Positions 42,730-50,285 of a stretch of DNA of 64,000 nucleotides are shown piece by piece. The notes below the pieces were generated by a model. That model did not search any database. It worked only from the letters and a program-made list of their open reading frames with translations, and was not told where the DNA came from. The stretch is from the NCBI RefSeq assembly GCF_003112515.1, contig NZ_BEVZ01000002.1, positions 372,001 through 436,000 of the forward strand, written 5' to 3'. The first letter of the stretch is position 1. Each line of letters opens with the position of its first letter. Origin of the DNA: Streptomyces fragilis. GTDB lineage: Bacteria > Actinomycetota > Actinomycetes > Streptomycetales > Streptomycetaceae. The position numbers and the translations under genes are program-made.

Positions 42730-44988
42730 ATGACCGCGACGGTGACAGCCGCACCCCTGACCGCCGACGCCTGGCGGCAGTTCGCCGGCGACGGGTGGCG
42801 GGAGCGCGTGGACGTGCGCGACTTCGTCCAGGCCAACTACACCCCGTACGAGGGCGACGCCTCCTTCCTGGCCGGCCCGACCGACCGCACCCGCGCGGTG
42901 TGGGGCAAGGTCAGCGCCCTGTTCCCCGAGGAGCGCCGCCGCGGGATCCACGACGTCGACGCCGCCACGCCCTCCACCATCACCTCGCACGCCCCCGGCT
43001 TCATCGACCGCGAGCGCGAGCTGATCGTCGGCCTGCAGACGGACGCCCCGCTGAAGCGGGCGATCATGCCCAACGGCGGCCTGCGCATGGTGGAGAACGG
43101 GCTCAGGGCGTACGGCTACGAGCCCGACCCGCTGGTCTCCGAGATCTTCGGGAAGTACCGCAAGACCCACAACGACGGCGTCTTCGACGCCTACACCCCC
43201 GCGATGCGAACCGCCCGCAGGGTCGGCATCATCACCGGCCTCCCCGACTCCTACGGCCGCGGCCGGATCATCGGCGACTACCGCCGCGTCGCCCTCTACG
43301 GCACGGACCGCCTGATCGAGGCCAAGCGCGCCGAACGCGCCCTGCTGGACGCCCGCCCCTCGACCGAGCACGTCATCCGCGACCGCGAGGAACTCGCCGA
43401 GCAGATCAAGGCCCTGCGGGAGCTGACCCGGATGGCCGCGACCTACGGCTGCGACGTCTCCCGCCCGGCCGCCACCGCCCACGAGGCGGTGCAGTGGCTG
43501 TACCTCGGTTACCTGGCCGCGGTGAAGGAGCAGAACGGCGCCGCCATGTCGCTGGGCCGCACGTCCACCTTCCTCGACGTCTACCTCCGGCGCGACCTGG
43601 AGGAGGGGACCGTCGACGAGTCCCGCGCCCAGGAACTGATCGACGACTTCGTGATCAAGCTGCGCATCGTCCGCTTCCTGCGCACCCCCGAGTACGACGC
43701 CCTGTTCTCCGGCGATCCGACCTGGGTGACGGAGTCCATCGGCGGCATCGGCGAGGACGGGAGGCCGCTGGTCACCCGCACCTCCTTCCGCTTCCTGCAG
43801 ACCCTGTACAACCTGGGTCCCGCGCCCGAGCCGAACCTGACCGTCCTGTGGTCGCCCGCCCTCCCGGCCGGCTTCAAGGAGTTCTGCGCCCAGGTCTCCA
43901 TCGACACCAGCGCCGTCCAGTACGAATCCGACGACCTGATGCGCCCGCGCTCCGGCGACGACACCGCCATCGCCTGCTGCGTCTCCGCCATGGCGGTCGG
44001 CCGGCAGATGCAGTTCTTCGGCGCCCGGGTCAACCTCGCCAAGGCCCTGCTCTACGCGATCAACGGCGGCCGGGACGAGATGACCGGTGAGCAGGTCACC
44101 CCCGAGATGCCCGCGCTGACCGGCGAGTACCTCGACGCGCGGGAGCTGACCGCCGCCTACGACCGCGTCCTGGACTGGCTGGCCGGGACGTACGTCGACG
44201 CCCTCAACGTCATCCACTACATGCACGACAAGTACGCCTACGAACGCATCGAGATGGCGCTGCACGACCATCCCGTGCACCGCTTCATGGCCTGCGGCAT
44301 CGCCGGCCTCTCGGTCGCCGCCGACAGCCTCTCCGCCGTCGAGCACGCCCGGGTGAAGGTGCTGCGCGACGGGAGCGGCCTCGCCGTCGACTTCCGTACC
44401 GAGGGCGAGTACCCGGCCTACGGCAACAACGACGACCGCGCCGACGCCATCGCCGTCCGCCTGGTGGAGTCGTTCATGGCCAAGGTGCGCCGGCACCCCA
44501 CCTACCGGGACGCCGAGCACACCCAGTCCGTGCTGACCATCACCTCCAACGTGGTGTACGGCAAGCACACCGGCAACACCCCCGACGGGCGCCGCGCCGG
44601 ACAGCCCTTCGCTCCCGGCGCCAACCCCATGAACGGCCGCGACCGGCACGGAGTCGTCGCCTCGGCCCTCTCGGTGGCCAAGCTCCCCTACGAGTCTGCG
44701 CGCGACGGCATCTCGCTGACCACCACCATCACCCCCGAGGGCCTCGGTCACGTCCCGGCGGAGCGAGCCGGGCACCTGGTCGGCATCCTCGACGGCTACA
44801 TGGCGGGCGGCGGCTTCCACATGAACGTCAACGTCCTCGACCGGGCCACCCTGGAGGACGCGATGGAGCACCCGGAGAAGTACCCGGAGCTGACCATCCG
44901 GGTCTCCGGCTATGCCGTCAACTTCGTCCGCCTGACCCGCGAGCAGCAGCTCGACGTGATCAGCCGCACCTTCCACGGATCGCTGTGA
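42730..44988 (+). CDS. pflB: Pyruvate formate-lyase
   Basis: 752 residues, close to the E. coli enzyme (about 760). The adjacent catalytic cysteines are in [15 protein letters not shown], and the glycyl-radical site is [17 protein letters not shown] near the C-terminus, which distinguishes it as a competent glycyl radical enzyme. It splits pyruvate with CoA into acetyl-CoA and formate without oxygen. The radical is destroyed by oxygen, so presence in an aerobic mycelial actinomycete implies expression only under anoxia. The stop overlaps the pflA start (GTGA), coupling both. Confidence 0.95.
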   Translation: MTATVTAAPLTADAWRQFAGDGWRERVDVRDFVQANYTPYEGDASFLAGPTDRTRAVWGKVSALFPEERRRGIHDVDAATPSTITSHAPGFIDRERELIVGLQTDAPLKRAIMPNGGLRMVENGLRAYGYEPDPLVSEIFGKYRKTHNDGVFDAYTPAMRTARRVGIITGLPDSYGRGRIIGDYRRVALYGTDRLIEAKRAERALLDARPSTEHVIRDREELAEQIKALRELTRMAATYGCDVSRPAATAHEAVQWLYLGYLAAVKEQNGAAMSLGRTSTFLDVYLRRDLEEGTVDESRAQELIDDFVIKLRIVRFLRTPEYDALFSGDPTWVTESIGGIGEDGRPLVTRTSFRFLQTLYNLGPAPEPNLTVLWSPALPAGFKEFCAQVSIDTSAVQYESDDLMRPRSGDDTAIACCVSAMAVGRQMQFFGARVNLAKALLYAINGGRDEMTGEQVTPEMPALTGEYLDARELTAAYDRVLDWLAGTYVDALNVIHYMHDKYAYERIEMALHDHPVHRFMACGIAGLSVAADSLSAVEHARVKVLRDGSGLAVDFRTEGEYPAYGNNDDRADAIAVRLVESFMAKVRRHPTYRDAEHTQSVLTITSNVVYGKHTGNTPDGRRAGQPFAPGANPMNGRDRHGVVASALSVAKLPYESARDGISLTTTITPEGLGHVPAERAGHLVGILDGYMAGGGFHMNVNVLDRATLEDAMEHPEKYPELTIRVSGYAVNFVRLTREQQLDVISRTFHGSL

Positions 44989-45731
44989 CCACCGCGGCCC
45001 GAGCCGTCACGGGCCGGGTCCACTCCTGGGACCTGTCCACCGGCGTGGACGGTCCCGGGACCCGGTTCGTGCTGTTCACCAGCGGCTGCCCGCTGCGCTG
45101 CCTGTACTGCGCCAACCCCGACACCTGGCGCATGCGGGACGGCCGGGAGAGGACCGTCGAGGAAGTGATGGGGGAGATCGAGAAGTACCGGTCGTTCCTC
45201 ACCACGGCCGGCGGCGGGGTCACCCTCACCGGCGGCGAGCCGCTGCTGCAGCCGCGCTTCACCGGCGCGGTCCTGCGCCGCTGCAAGGAGGCCGGCCTGC
45301 ACACCGCGATCGACACCTCCGGCCTGCTCGGCGCACGCGCCACCGACGAGATGCTCACCGACACCGACCTGGTCCTGCTCGACGTCAAGTCCTTCGACGT
45401 GCGGACCTACCGCCGGCTGACCGGCGGGGCCCTCGCACCCACCCTGTCCTTCGCGACCCGGCTGAACCGGCTCGGCGTGCCGGTCTGGATCCGGTACGTG
45501 CTCGTGCCCGGCTGGACCGACGACCTCGCCGCCGTGGACGGCCTCGCCGAGTTCGTCGGCGGGCTCGACACGGTGCGGCGCGTGGACGTCCTGCCCTTCC
45601 ACCGCCTCGGCGCCGGCAAGTACGAGGCCCTGGGCATCCGCTTCCCGCTGCGTGACACCCGCGCGCCCGACCCCGCTCTGGTCGAGGAGGTCCGGCGGCG
45701 CTTCCGCGCCCACGGGAAGGACGCCTACTGA
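44985..45731 (+). CDS. pflA: Pyruvate formate-lyase activating enzyme (radical SAM)
   Basis: 248 residues. The iron-sulfur-binding CxxxCxxC motif is in [18 protein letters not shown], followed by the SAM-binding GGE-type motif in [17 protein letters not shown]. It generates the 5'-deoxyadenosyl radical that installs the glycyl radical on Pfl[16 protein letters not shown] at the C-terminus is typical of PflA. Starts with GTG overlapping the pflB stop by 4 nt; an overlapping two-gene operon is the standard arrangement. Confidence 0.95.
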   Translation: MTTAARAVTGRVHSWDLSTGVDGPGTRFVLFTSGCPLRCLYCANPDTWRMRDGRERTVEEVMGEIEKYRSFLTTAGGGVTLTGGEPLLQPRFTGAVLRRCKEAGLHTAIDTSGLLGARATDEMLTDTDLVLLDVKSFDVRTYRRLTGGALAPTLSFATRLNRLGVPVWIRYVLVPGWTDDLAAVDGLAEFVGGLDTVRRVDVLPFHRLGAGKYEALGIRFPLRDTRAPDPALVEEVRRRFRAHGKDAY

Positions 45732-45760
45732 CGAAGCGGACCGGTCCGGCGGCGGAACCG

Positions 45761-45806
45761 CCCCCGGGCCGGGGGCGCCGTCACCCCCGGGCCGGGGGCG
45801 CCGTCA
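45761..45806. terminator. Duplicated 23-bp GC-rich hairpin element
   Basis: The 23-mer beginning CCCCCGGGCCGGGGGCGCCG occurs twice in exact tandem (45761, 45784). Each copy can fold on CCCCC/GGGGG. It separates convergent pflA and the DinB-like gene and probably serves as a bidirectional terminator. Confidence 0.65.
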
Positions 45807-45808
45807 CG

Positions 45809-46294
45809 TCAGCAGTGCAGCTGCTCGCGTGCCCAGCACCGGAGCGCCGCCGTGTGACCGGGAAGGTGCTCGGTGGCACGCATGCAGATCACATCGCCCC
45901 ACTTCAGGTCCTCGTCGAAGACCACCTTGCCTTCACGGTCGACGAGGCGCGCCCGCACGGTGGCGTCCGACGTTTCCTCGGGACTGATGTCCAGCACGTC
46001 GATCAGCGCCGCCGCGTTCCGGCGGACCATCTCCACGCGCTCGCCGTAGGACGTCGAGCTGATGACCCGGCCGATCTCCGACTTCGACATGGCCTGGGCA
46101 TTGTCCAGAACGGCGTCCTCACCGGAGAGAACCGCGTGTCCCACATCGACCAGCGCCCGGTCGCTCAGCGCGATGTGGGCCAGCGTCCAATCGACTTGCG
46201 TGCGGTCGGCTCCCACCAGAAGCGGATCGTCCGCGATGTGCTCGGCCGCGGCAAACAGTTCCTTGTAAGCGCGAAACAGTTCCTTGGTATCCAC
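45809..46294 (-). CDS. DinB-like four-helix protein
   Basis: 161 residues. TQVDWTLAHIALSDRALVDVGHAVLSG (about 32-58) and MRATEHLPGHTAALRCWAREQL at the C-terminus carry the His/Asp-His-His pattern of DinB/DfsB-like metal-binding four-helix bundles, some of which are thiol-S-transferases. The assignment is moderate since the middle helices are divergent. GTG 46294, with CGGAG a few bases upstream. The gene is transcribed away from the secreted-protein locus and towards pflA. Confidence 0.6.
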   Translation of the reverse strand: MDTKELFRAYKELFAAAEHIADDPLLVGADRTQVDWTLAHIALSDRALVDVGHAVLSGEDAVLDNAQAMSKSEIGRVISSTSYGERVEMVRRNAAALIDVLDISPEETSDATVRARLVDREGKVVFDEDLKWGDVICMRATEHLPGHTAALRCWAREQLHC

Positions 46295-46448
46295 GGGGGC
46301 TCCGATGAGAGGTACGGGTGCCGCGAGTCACGTCCGGGGTCGGTCGCATTGGTCATGCCTCCCTCGCGGTCGCGCGAGAAGGTGGCACCCCTCGTCGCCG
46401 TCAGGCAGCCGAAGGAGGCACAAGCCCAAGATATGGCGAACACTAATT

Positions 46449-46486
46449 GACCGACGGTCGGTCCAGCAAGCGACTGACGGTCAGTC
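46449..46486. promoter_or_regulatory. Tandem TetR-type palindromes
   Basis: GACCGAC-G-GTCGGTC (46449-46463) and GACTGAC-G-GTCAGTC (46472-46486) are perfect 7-bp-arm palindromes whose centres are 23 bp apart. This geometry suits two TetR-family dimers. No TetR gene is in the window. Confidence 0.6.
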
Positions 46487-46604
46487 ACAGACTTTCGATC
46501 GAAGGCCATCTCGACCACCCACAAGGCCCGTTGAGAACGCCGGTGAAGGGCCCGCGCCGTGCGGCGGCCGGAAGGACGACGTGCATCATCGCGCCGTCAG
46601 GGGT

Positions 46605-46627
46605 GTGTCAGGTGCCTTCGGCATCCT
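46605..46627 (+). promoter_or_regulatory. GTGTCAGG-N8-GCATCCT promoter-like element
   Basis: Lies 29-51 bp before ATG 46656. The same element, with identical spacing to TGCCTC and to an ATG, recurs at 52930-52952, so it is conserved between duplicated units. Function as promoter is inferred. Confidence 0.5.
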
Positions 46628-46655
46628 TGCGAGGTCTGCCTCACAGGGAGTTTGG

Positions 46656-47087
46656 ATGAGAAGAAGAAGAAACCGGCTGTGGGTCTGGCTGTCCGCATTC
46701 GCCGTTGCCGGCGCATGGGGAATGGTCGGAAGCGCCCCCGCTGTCTCCGCCGACCCCGGCTGTGAAATTCGTGAGAGTTCTCCGCACGTCGACTGGACGA
46801 CGATGTCGTTCCCCGTCGACCTCTACTGCACCAACACGACCGGAGACGTGACGTCCCAGTCGTTCTTCGGATCTCCGGTCACCGGACGGATGACGAAGAC
46901 GACGAGCTGGTTCGTCTGTTGGAAGGTCGGAGCTCCGCACGCAGGGAAGAACAGCGTCTGGTACTACACCAAGGGCGACGTGGTCGTGAACAACCCGGGC
47001 CAGCAGGCCTGGGGTTATATGCCGGCGAGTGCGCTCGGCACCACCAAGGCGCCCTTCCCGGGGCTGCGAAAGTGCTCGTGGGGATAG
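46656..47087 (+). CDS. Small secreted four-cysteine protein A
   Basis: 143 residues. Basic N-terminus and hydrophobic core (WVWLSAFAVAGAWGMVGSAPAVSA) form a signal peptide with cleavage likely after VSA (32). The mature part is one domain with Cys at 36, 58, 88 and 140, FVCW at 86-89, NSVWYYTKGD at 99-108, AWG at 118-120 and PFPGLRKC near the end. The same residues in the same spacing occur inside all four large proteins downstream and in protein B. Two disulfides and export to the cell surface or medium are inferred. AGGGAG precedes the ATG. I know no named family for this module. Confidence 0.85.
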   Translation: MRRRRNRLWVWLSAFAVAGAWGMVGSAPAVSADPGCEIRESSPHVDWTTMSFPVDLYCTNTTGDVTSQSFFGSPVTGRMTKTTSWFVCWKVGAPHAGKNSVWYYTKGDVVVNNPGQQAWGYMPASALGTTKAPFPGLRKCSWG

Positions 47088-47093
47088 GGGGCC

Positions 47094-47585
47094 ATGAACA
47101 TGCGTGCAACCAAGGAAACCGGCCGGCCGCGAGGCGCGTCCCGTCTCCGCCGTCTCGGCGGTGCCGCTCGCGGACTCATCGTGGCGGCCTTCGCTCTCCC
47201 TCTGCTGACCAGCGGCCTGAACACGGGCGTCGCCCACGCCGCCACCTGCGTGCTGGAGGAGAACGTCCTCCAGCAGGACAAGCTGGGCAACGTCTTCCGC
47301 ACCGACGTCAAGTGCGAGAACCTCGCCGGAAACGTGTACGGCCGTGCGGCATACGACGCCCCGCTCACCGGAAAGAAGACCTCCACGCTGAGCACCTTCG
47401 TGTGCTGGACGCGAGGCGAGCGGCATTCCGGCGGAAACACCGTCTGGTACTACACGAAGGGCGACACGGCGGTTTCGCCCTTCGAGACTTTCGAGGGCTG
47501 GGGCGCGATGGAGTCCCACCGACTCCTGCTCCCGTCCGGAATCTCGCACCCATTCCCGGGGCTTCCCCGTTGCCCGTGGTACTGA
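47094..47585 (+). CDS. Small secreted four-cysteine protein B
   Basis: 163 residues. Signal peptide to about residue 49 (GLIVAAFALPLLTSGLNTGVAHA). Mature domain has Cys at 52, 74, 104 and 160, the C1-C2 and C2-C3 spacings being identical to protein A (22 and 30), then TFVCW, NTVWYYTKGD, GWG and PFPGLPRC. Starts 6 bp after the stop of A, so they form an operon, with the first large gene 19 bp downstream. Its 3' end (about 47555-47604) is recognisable upstream of all the large genes. Function unknown. Confidence 0.85.
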   Translation: MNMRATKETGRPRGASRLRRLGGAARGLIVAAFALPLLTSGLNTGVAHAATCVLEENVLQQDKLGNVFRTDVKCENLAGNVYGRAAYDAPLTGKKTSTLSTFVCWTRGERHSGGNTVWYYTKGDTAVSPFETFEGWGAMESHRLLLPSGISHPFPGLPRCPWY

Positions 47586-47604
47586 CGGATCCGGAGAAGT
47601 GTTC

Positions 47605-50169
47605 ATGTCGATGAGGAATGACGTTGTGCGGGGGCGTGGCAGACGTTCCGCGCTCGCCCTCGGTCTCCTGGTGACCGTTTCCCTGCTGGGGACGGGGCTG
47701 GGGGTGGCCGCGACGGACTCCGATCAGGGTTCGGGCGCGGCGGGCAAGGGCGTCGAGGTGTCGGCGCTGGCGAAGGCGAAGTCCTCCGGGAAGCCGGTGG
47801 AGATCGTGGAGAAGCGGACCGAGGCCTCGGAGGTGCACGCCAACCCGTCCGGAACCCTCACGGTGACGACTCACCTGTCGCCGGTACGCACGCGGCAGGC
47901 GGGCAAGTGGGTGGCGATCGACACCGATCTGGTGGCGGGAAGGAACGTGGTGCGGCCGAAGGCCGCGGCGGCGGGCATCGAGCTGTCGGACGGCGGCAAG
48001 GGGCCGCTGGTGCGGCTGAACGACGACAAGCACGTGCTCGAGTACAGCTGGCCGGGCAAGTTGCCCAAGCCCGAGCTGGACGGCCCGGTGGCGACCTACT
48101 CCGAGGTGCTGCCCGGGGTCGACCTCCGGGTCGAGGTCGACGCCGAAGGTTTCCAGCAGCTGCTGGTGATCAAGAACGCCGAGGCCGCGAAGAACCCGAA
48201 GCTGAAGGAACTCACCTACGGCGTCGAGACCAACGGTCTGAAGGTGACCGCCGACGAGAAGCGGGGCCTGAAGGCGGCCGACGCCAAGGGCCGTGCGGTC
48301 TTCGTCGGACCTGCGCCGCGGATGTGGGACAACGGCAAGGGCACGGAGAAGAAGCAGGCGGTCATGGACACCACCGCCACCGCCGAGAGCCTCAAGGTCG
48401 TTCCCGACCAGGAGCTGCTCACCGACCCCGACACCACCTACCCGCTCTACGTGGACCCGTCCTTCAGCGCGGAAGTGCCCGGCGCGTACTGGGTGAGCGA
48501 GGCGAACCCCACGTGGAATCTCTGGGGCACCGAACGCCTCTATATGGGCAACTACCGGGCGACGGACGGAAAGGTCACGCGTACCCGCTCGTTCTTCCAG
48601 GTGAACGTTCCCTACCTGGCCGGGCGGCAGGTGGTGAAGGCGTCCCTGTCCCTCACGGACCTGACCGGGTGGACGGGCGACTGTGCCGCCGCCCCCGTGG
48701 AACTGTGGGAGACGGGTGCCGCGGGCACCACCACGACGTGGAACAACCAGCCGGCGTGGAAGACGCAGAACTCCTCCTACTCCTGCCCCAAGGGCACGAT
48801 GACCCTGAACGCGACGAGCGCGGCGCAGTCCGCGTCGGCACGGAGCACGAGTCTGGTGGATCTGGGGATACGCACCTCCACCACCGCCGAGAGCGCCCGG
48901 GTCGACAGCCAGCGCCAATTCCTGCTGGCGTACGCGAAGTTCACCGTGGAGATCAAGAACAACGGTGAGTGCTTCCTGGTCACGGACGTGAGCCACACGG
49001 ACCCCGAGGGCACGTCCTTCACCAAGGAGATGAACTGCGACACCCTGGCCACCGTCGCGAGGGCCGAGCCGTACACCTCCGCGGCGACGACCGGGCAGCT
49101 CCTGGCGGGCCCGCACGGCTTCGTGTGCTGGCGCAGTGGTGACATGAACGGTGCGGGCAACCGCATCTGGTACTACGGCAAGGGCGATTCGGCATCGGGC
49201 TGGACCAACTGGCAGGGCTGGGGCTTCGTGCCCGCCGACAAGATCACCGGAGTCGGTGCGGAGCCCTACGCCGGGCTGCCGGCCTGTGACGCGCACAAGG
49301 TCACGCCCGGTATCACGCCGCCGCAGGACTTCAACTCCGACGGGCTCTACGACGTCGTCGCTCTCCAGACGGACGGCAACCTCGCCCTCTTCCCGGGTCT
49401 CGGCAACGGCACCCTCGGGGACAAGCGGATGCTGTGGAGCGACGGCCGCGGCAGTGCGTACACCAGCATCTTCGTCGGCGACTTCAACGGGGACGGATAC
49501 GGCGACATCGGCGGCTTCACCGACGGAGTCGTGTACTGGTGGGCCGGAGACGGCAACAGCGGTATCGGCGCGACGGCGCAGCCGCTGATGGACAACCGGT
49601 ACAAGTCCCAGGCCGCCTTCTACCCGGGCCTCCACGAACCCTGCCGGGTCGCCTTCGCCGCCGACTTCAACGGCGACGGAAAGACGGACATCGCGGCAGC
49701 CTGCGGCCAGGGCAGTGAGCAGGGCAACTACAACGACGACGCCATCTGGTGGTGGCCCGGCGACGCCAACGGCGGGATCAACGCCACCCTGGGCGCGAGC
49801 CCCGGCTACGAGTACCTCTACGCGGCCCGCACGGAGACCCGGTTCTCCCCGATGGACGTGACCGGTGACGGCCGCATGGACATCGCGAGGATGCCCTCCT
49901 CGACGATCCTGGAGCTCAACCCGGGTCCCCTCGCCCGCAACGCCTCCTACGGCACGGGCACCAGGCAGGCCTGGCCGCCGAGCGGCTTCGGCAGCACGGT
50001 CACCAAGGTGTTCGCCGGCGACTTCAACGGCGACCGGTACGGCGACATGGCCGGCGTCGACAGCAGCGGCCAGCTGTGGCGCTGGCCCGGCAAGGGCGAC
50101 GGCACCTTCGCCACGGCGGTGAAGATGTCGACCGCCACCAACTGGGGGACCTACAAGAACCTCCTGTGA
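47605..50169 (+). CDS. Large secreted DNRLRE / Cys-module / FG-GAP protein, copy 1
   Basis: 854 residues. Signal peptide 1-36; residues about 48-270 are a conserved region (KSSGKPVEIVEKRTE, PVATYSEVLPGVDLRVEVDAEGF) seen at the start of many actinomycete cell-surface repeat proteins; about 275-450 a DNRLRE-like beta-sandwich (RSFFQVNVPYLAGRQVVKASL, VELWETGAAGTTTTWNNQP); 456-561 the four-Cys module (Cys 456, 478, 508, 561); about 570-854 an FG-GAP/VCBS propeller with five D-x-x-x-D-G calcium loops such as DFNGDGYGD. ATG 47605 is chosen because GGAGAAG is 5 bases upstream and the other copies start at the homologous codon. A ligand-binding extracellular role is inferred. Confidence 0.88.
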   Translation: MSMRNDVVRGRGRRSALALGLLVTVSLLGTGLGVAATDSDQGSGAAGKGVEVSALAKAKSSGKPVEIVEKRTEASEVHANPSGTLTVTTHLSPVRTRQAGKWVAIDTDLVAGRNVVRPKAAAAGIELSDGGKGPLVRLNDDKHVLEYSWPGKLPKPELDGPVATYSEVLPGVDLRVEVDAEGFQQLLVIKNAEAAKNPKLKELTYGVETNGLKVTADEKRGLKAADAKGRAVFVGPAPRMWDNGKGTEKKQAVMDTTATAESLKVVPDQELLTDPDTTYPLYVDPSFSAEVPGAYWVSEANPTWNLWGTERLYMGNYRATDGKVTRTRSFFQVNVPYLAGRQVVKASLSLTDLTGWTGDCAAAPVELWETGAAGTTTTWNNQPAWKTQNSSYSCPKGTMTLNATSAAQSASARSTSLVDLGIRTSTTAESARVDSQRQFLLAYAKFTVEIKNNGECFLVTDVSHTDPEGTSFTKEMNCDTLATVARAEPYTSAATTGQLLAGPHGFVCWRSGDMNGAGNRIWYYGKGDSASGWTNWQGWGFVPADKITGVGAEPYAGLPACDAHKVTPGITPPQDFNSDGLYDVVALQTDGNLALFPGLGNGTLGDKRMLWSDGRGSAYTSIFVGDFNGDGYGDIGGFTDGVVYWWAGDGNSGIGATAQPLMDNRYKSQAAFYPGLHEPCRVAFAADFNGDGKTDIAAACGQGSEQGNYNDDAIWWWPGDANGGINATLGASPGYEYLYAARTETRFSPMDVTGDGRMDIARMPSSTILELNPGPLARNASYGTGTRQAWPPSGFGSTVTKVFAGDFNGDRYGDMAGVDSSGQLWRWPGKGDGTFATAVKMSTATNWGTYKNLL

Positions 50170-50185
50170 TCCAACGGCGCACCAA

Positions 50186-50219
50186 GGGCCGGGCATTCGT
50201 CACGACGGATGTCCGGCCC
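50186..50219 (+). terminator. Terminator hairpin after copy 1
   Basis: GGGCCGGGCATTCGT pairs with ACGGATGTCCGGCCC (15 bp, two G-U) around a 4-base loop. First member of a hairpin family that follows every large copy. Confidence 0.8.
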
Positions 50220-50232
50220 GGCCGTGATCCAC

Positions 50233-50285
50233 CCACGCGGGGCTTGCCCGCTGCCCGTGCTACCGACCGATTCGGAGGAGCCTGC
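50233..50285 (+). pseudogene. 3' stub of small-protein gene before copy 2
   Basis: GGGGCTTGCCCGCTGCCCGT and the following bases up to GATTCGGAG match the last codons and stop region of protein B (47561-47599), but the stop TGA has become CGA and the rest of the gene is missing. It now serves only as the leader of copy 2. Confidence 0.65.

Larger units (their letters stand above)
46295..46655. other. Upstream regulatory region of the secreted-protein locus
   Basis: 361 bp without a supported gene, less GC-rich than its surroundings. It contains two 15-bp palindromes and, just before the first small secreted gene, a GTGTCAGG-N8-GCATCCT element (both listed separately). Confidence 0.6.

Noticed and set aside
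46295..46655. Insertion sequence or integrated element boundary
   Set aside because: The region has palindromes and lower GC, but no transposase, terminal repeats or target duplication could be found.
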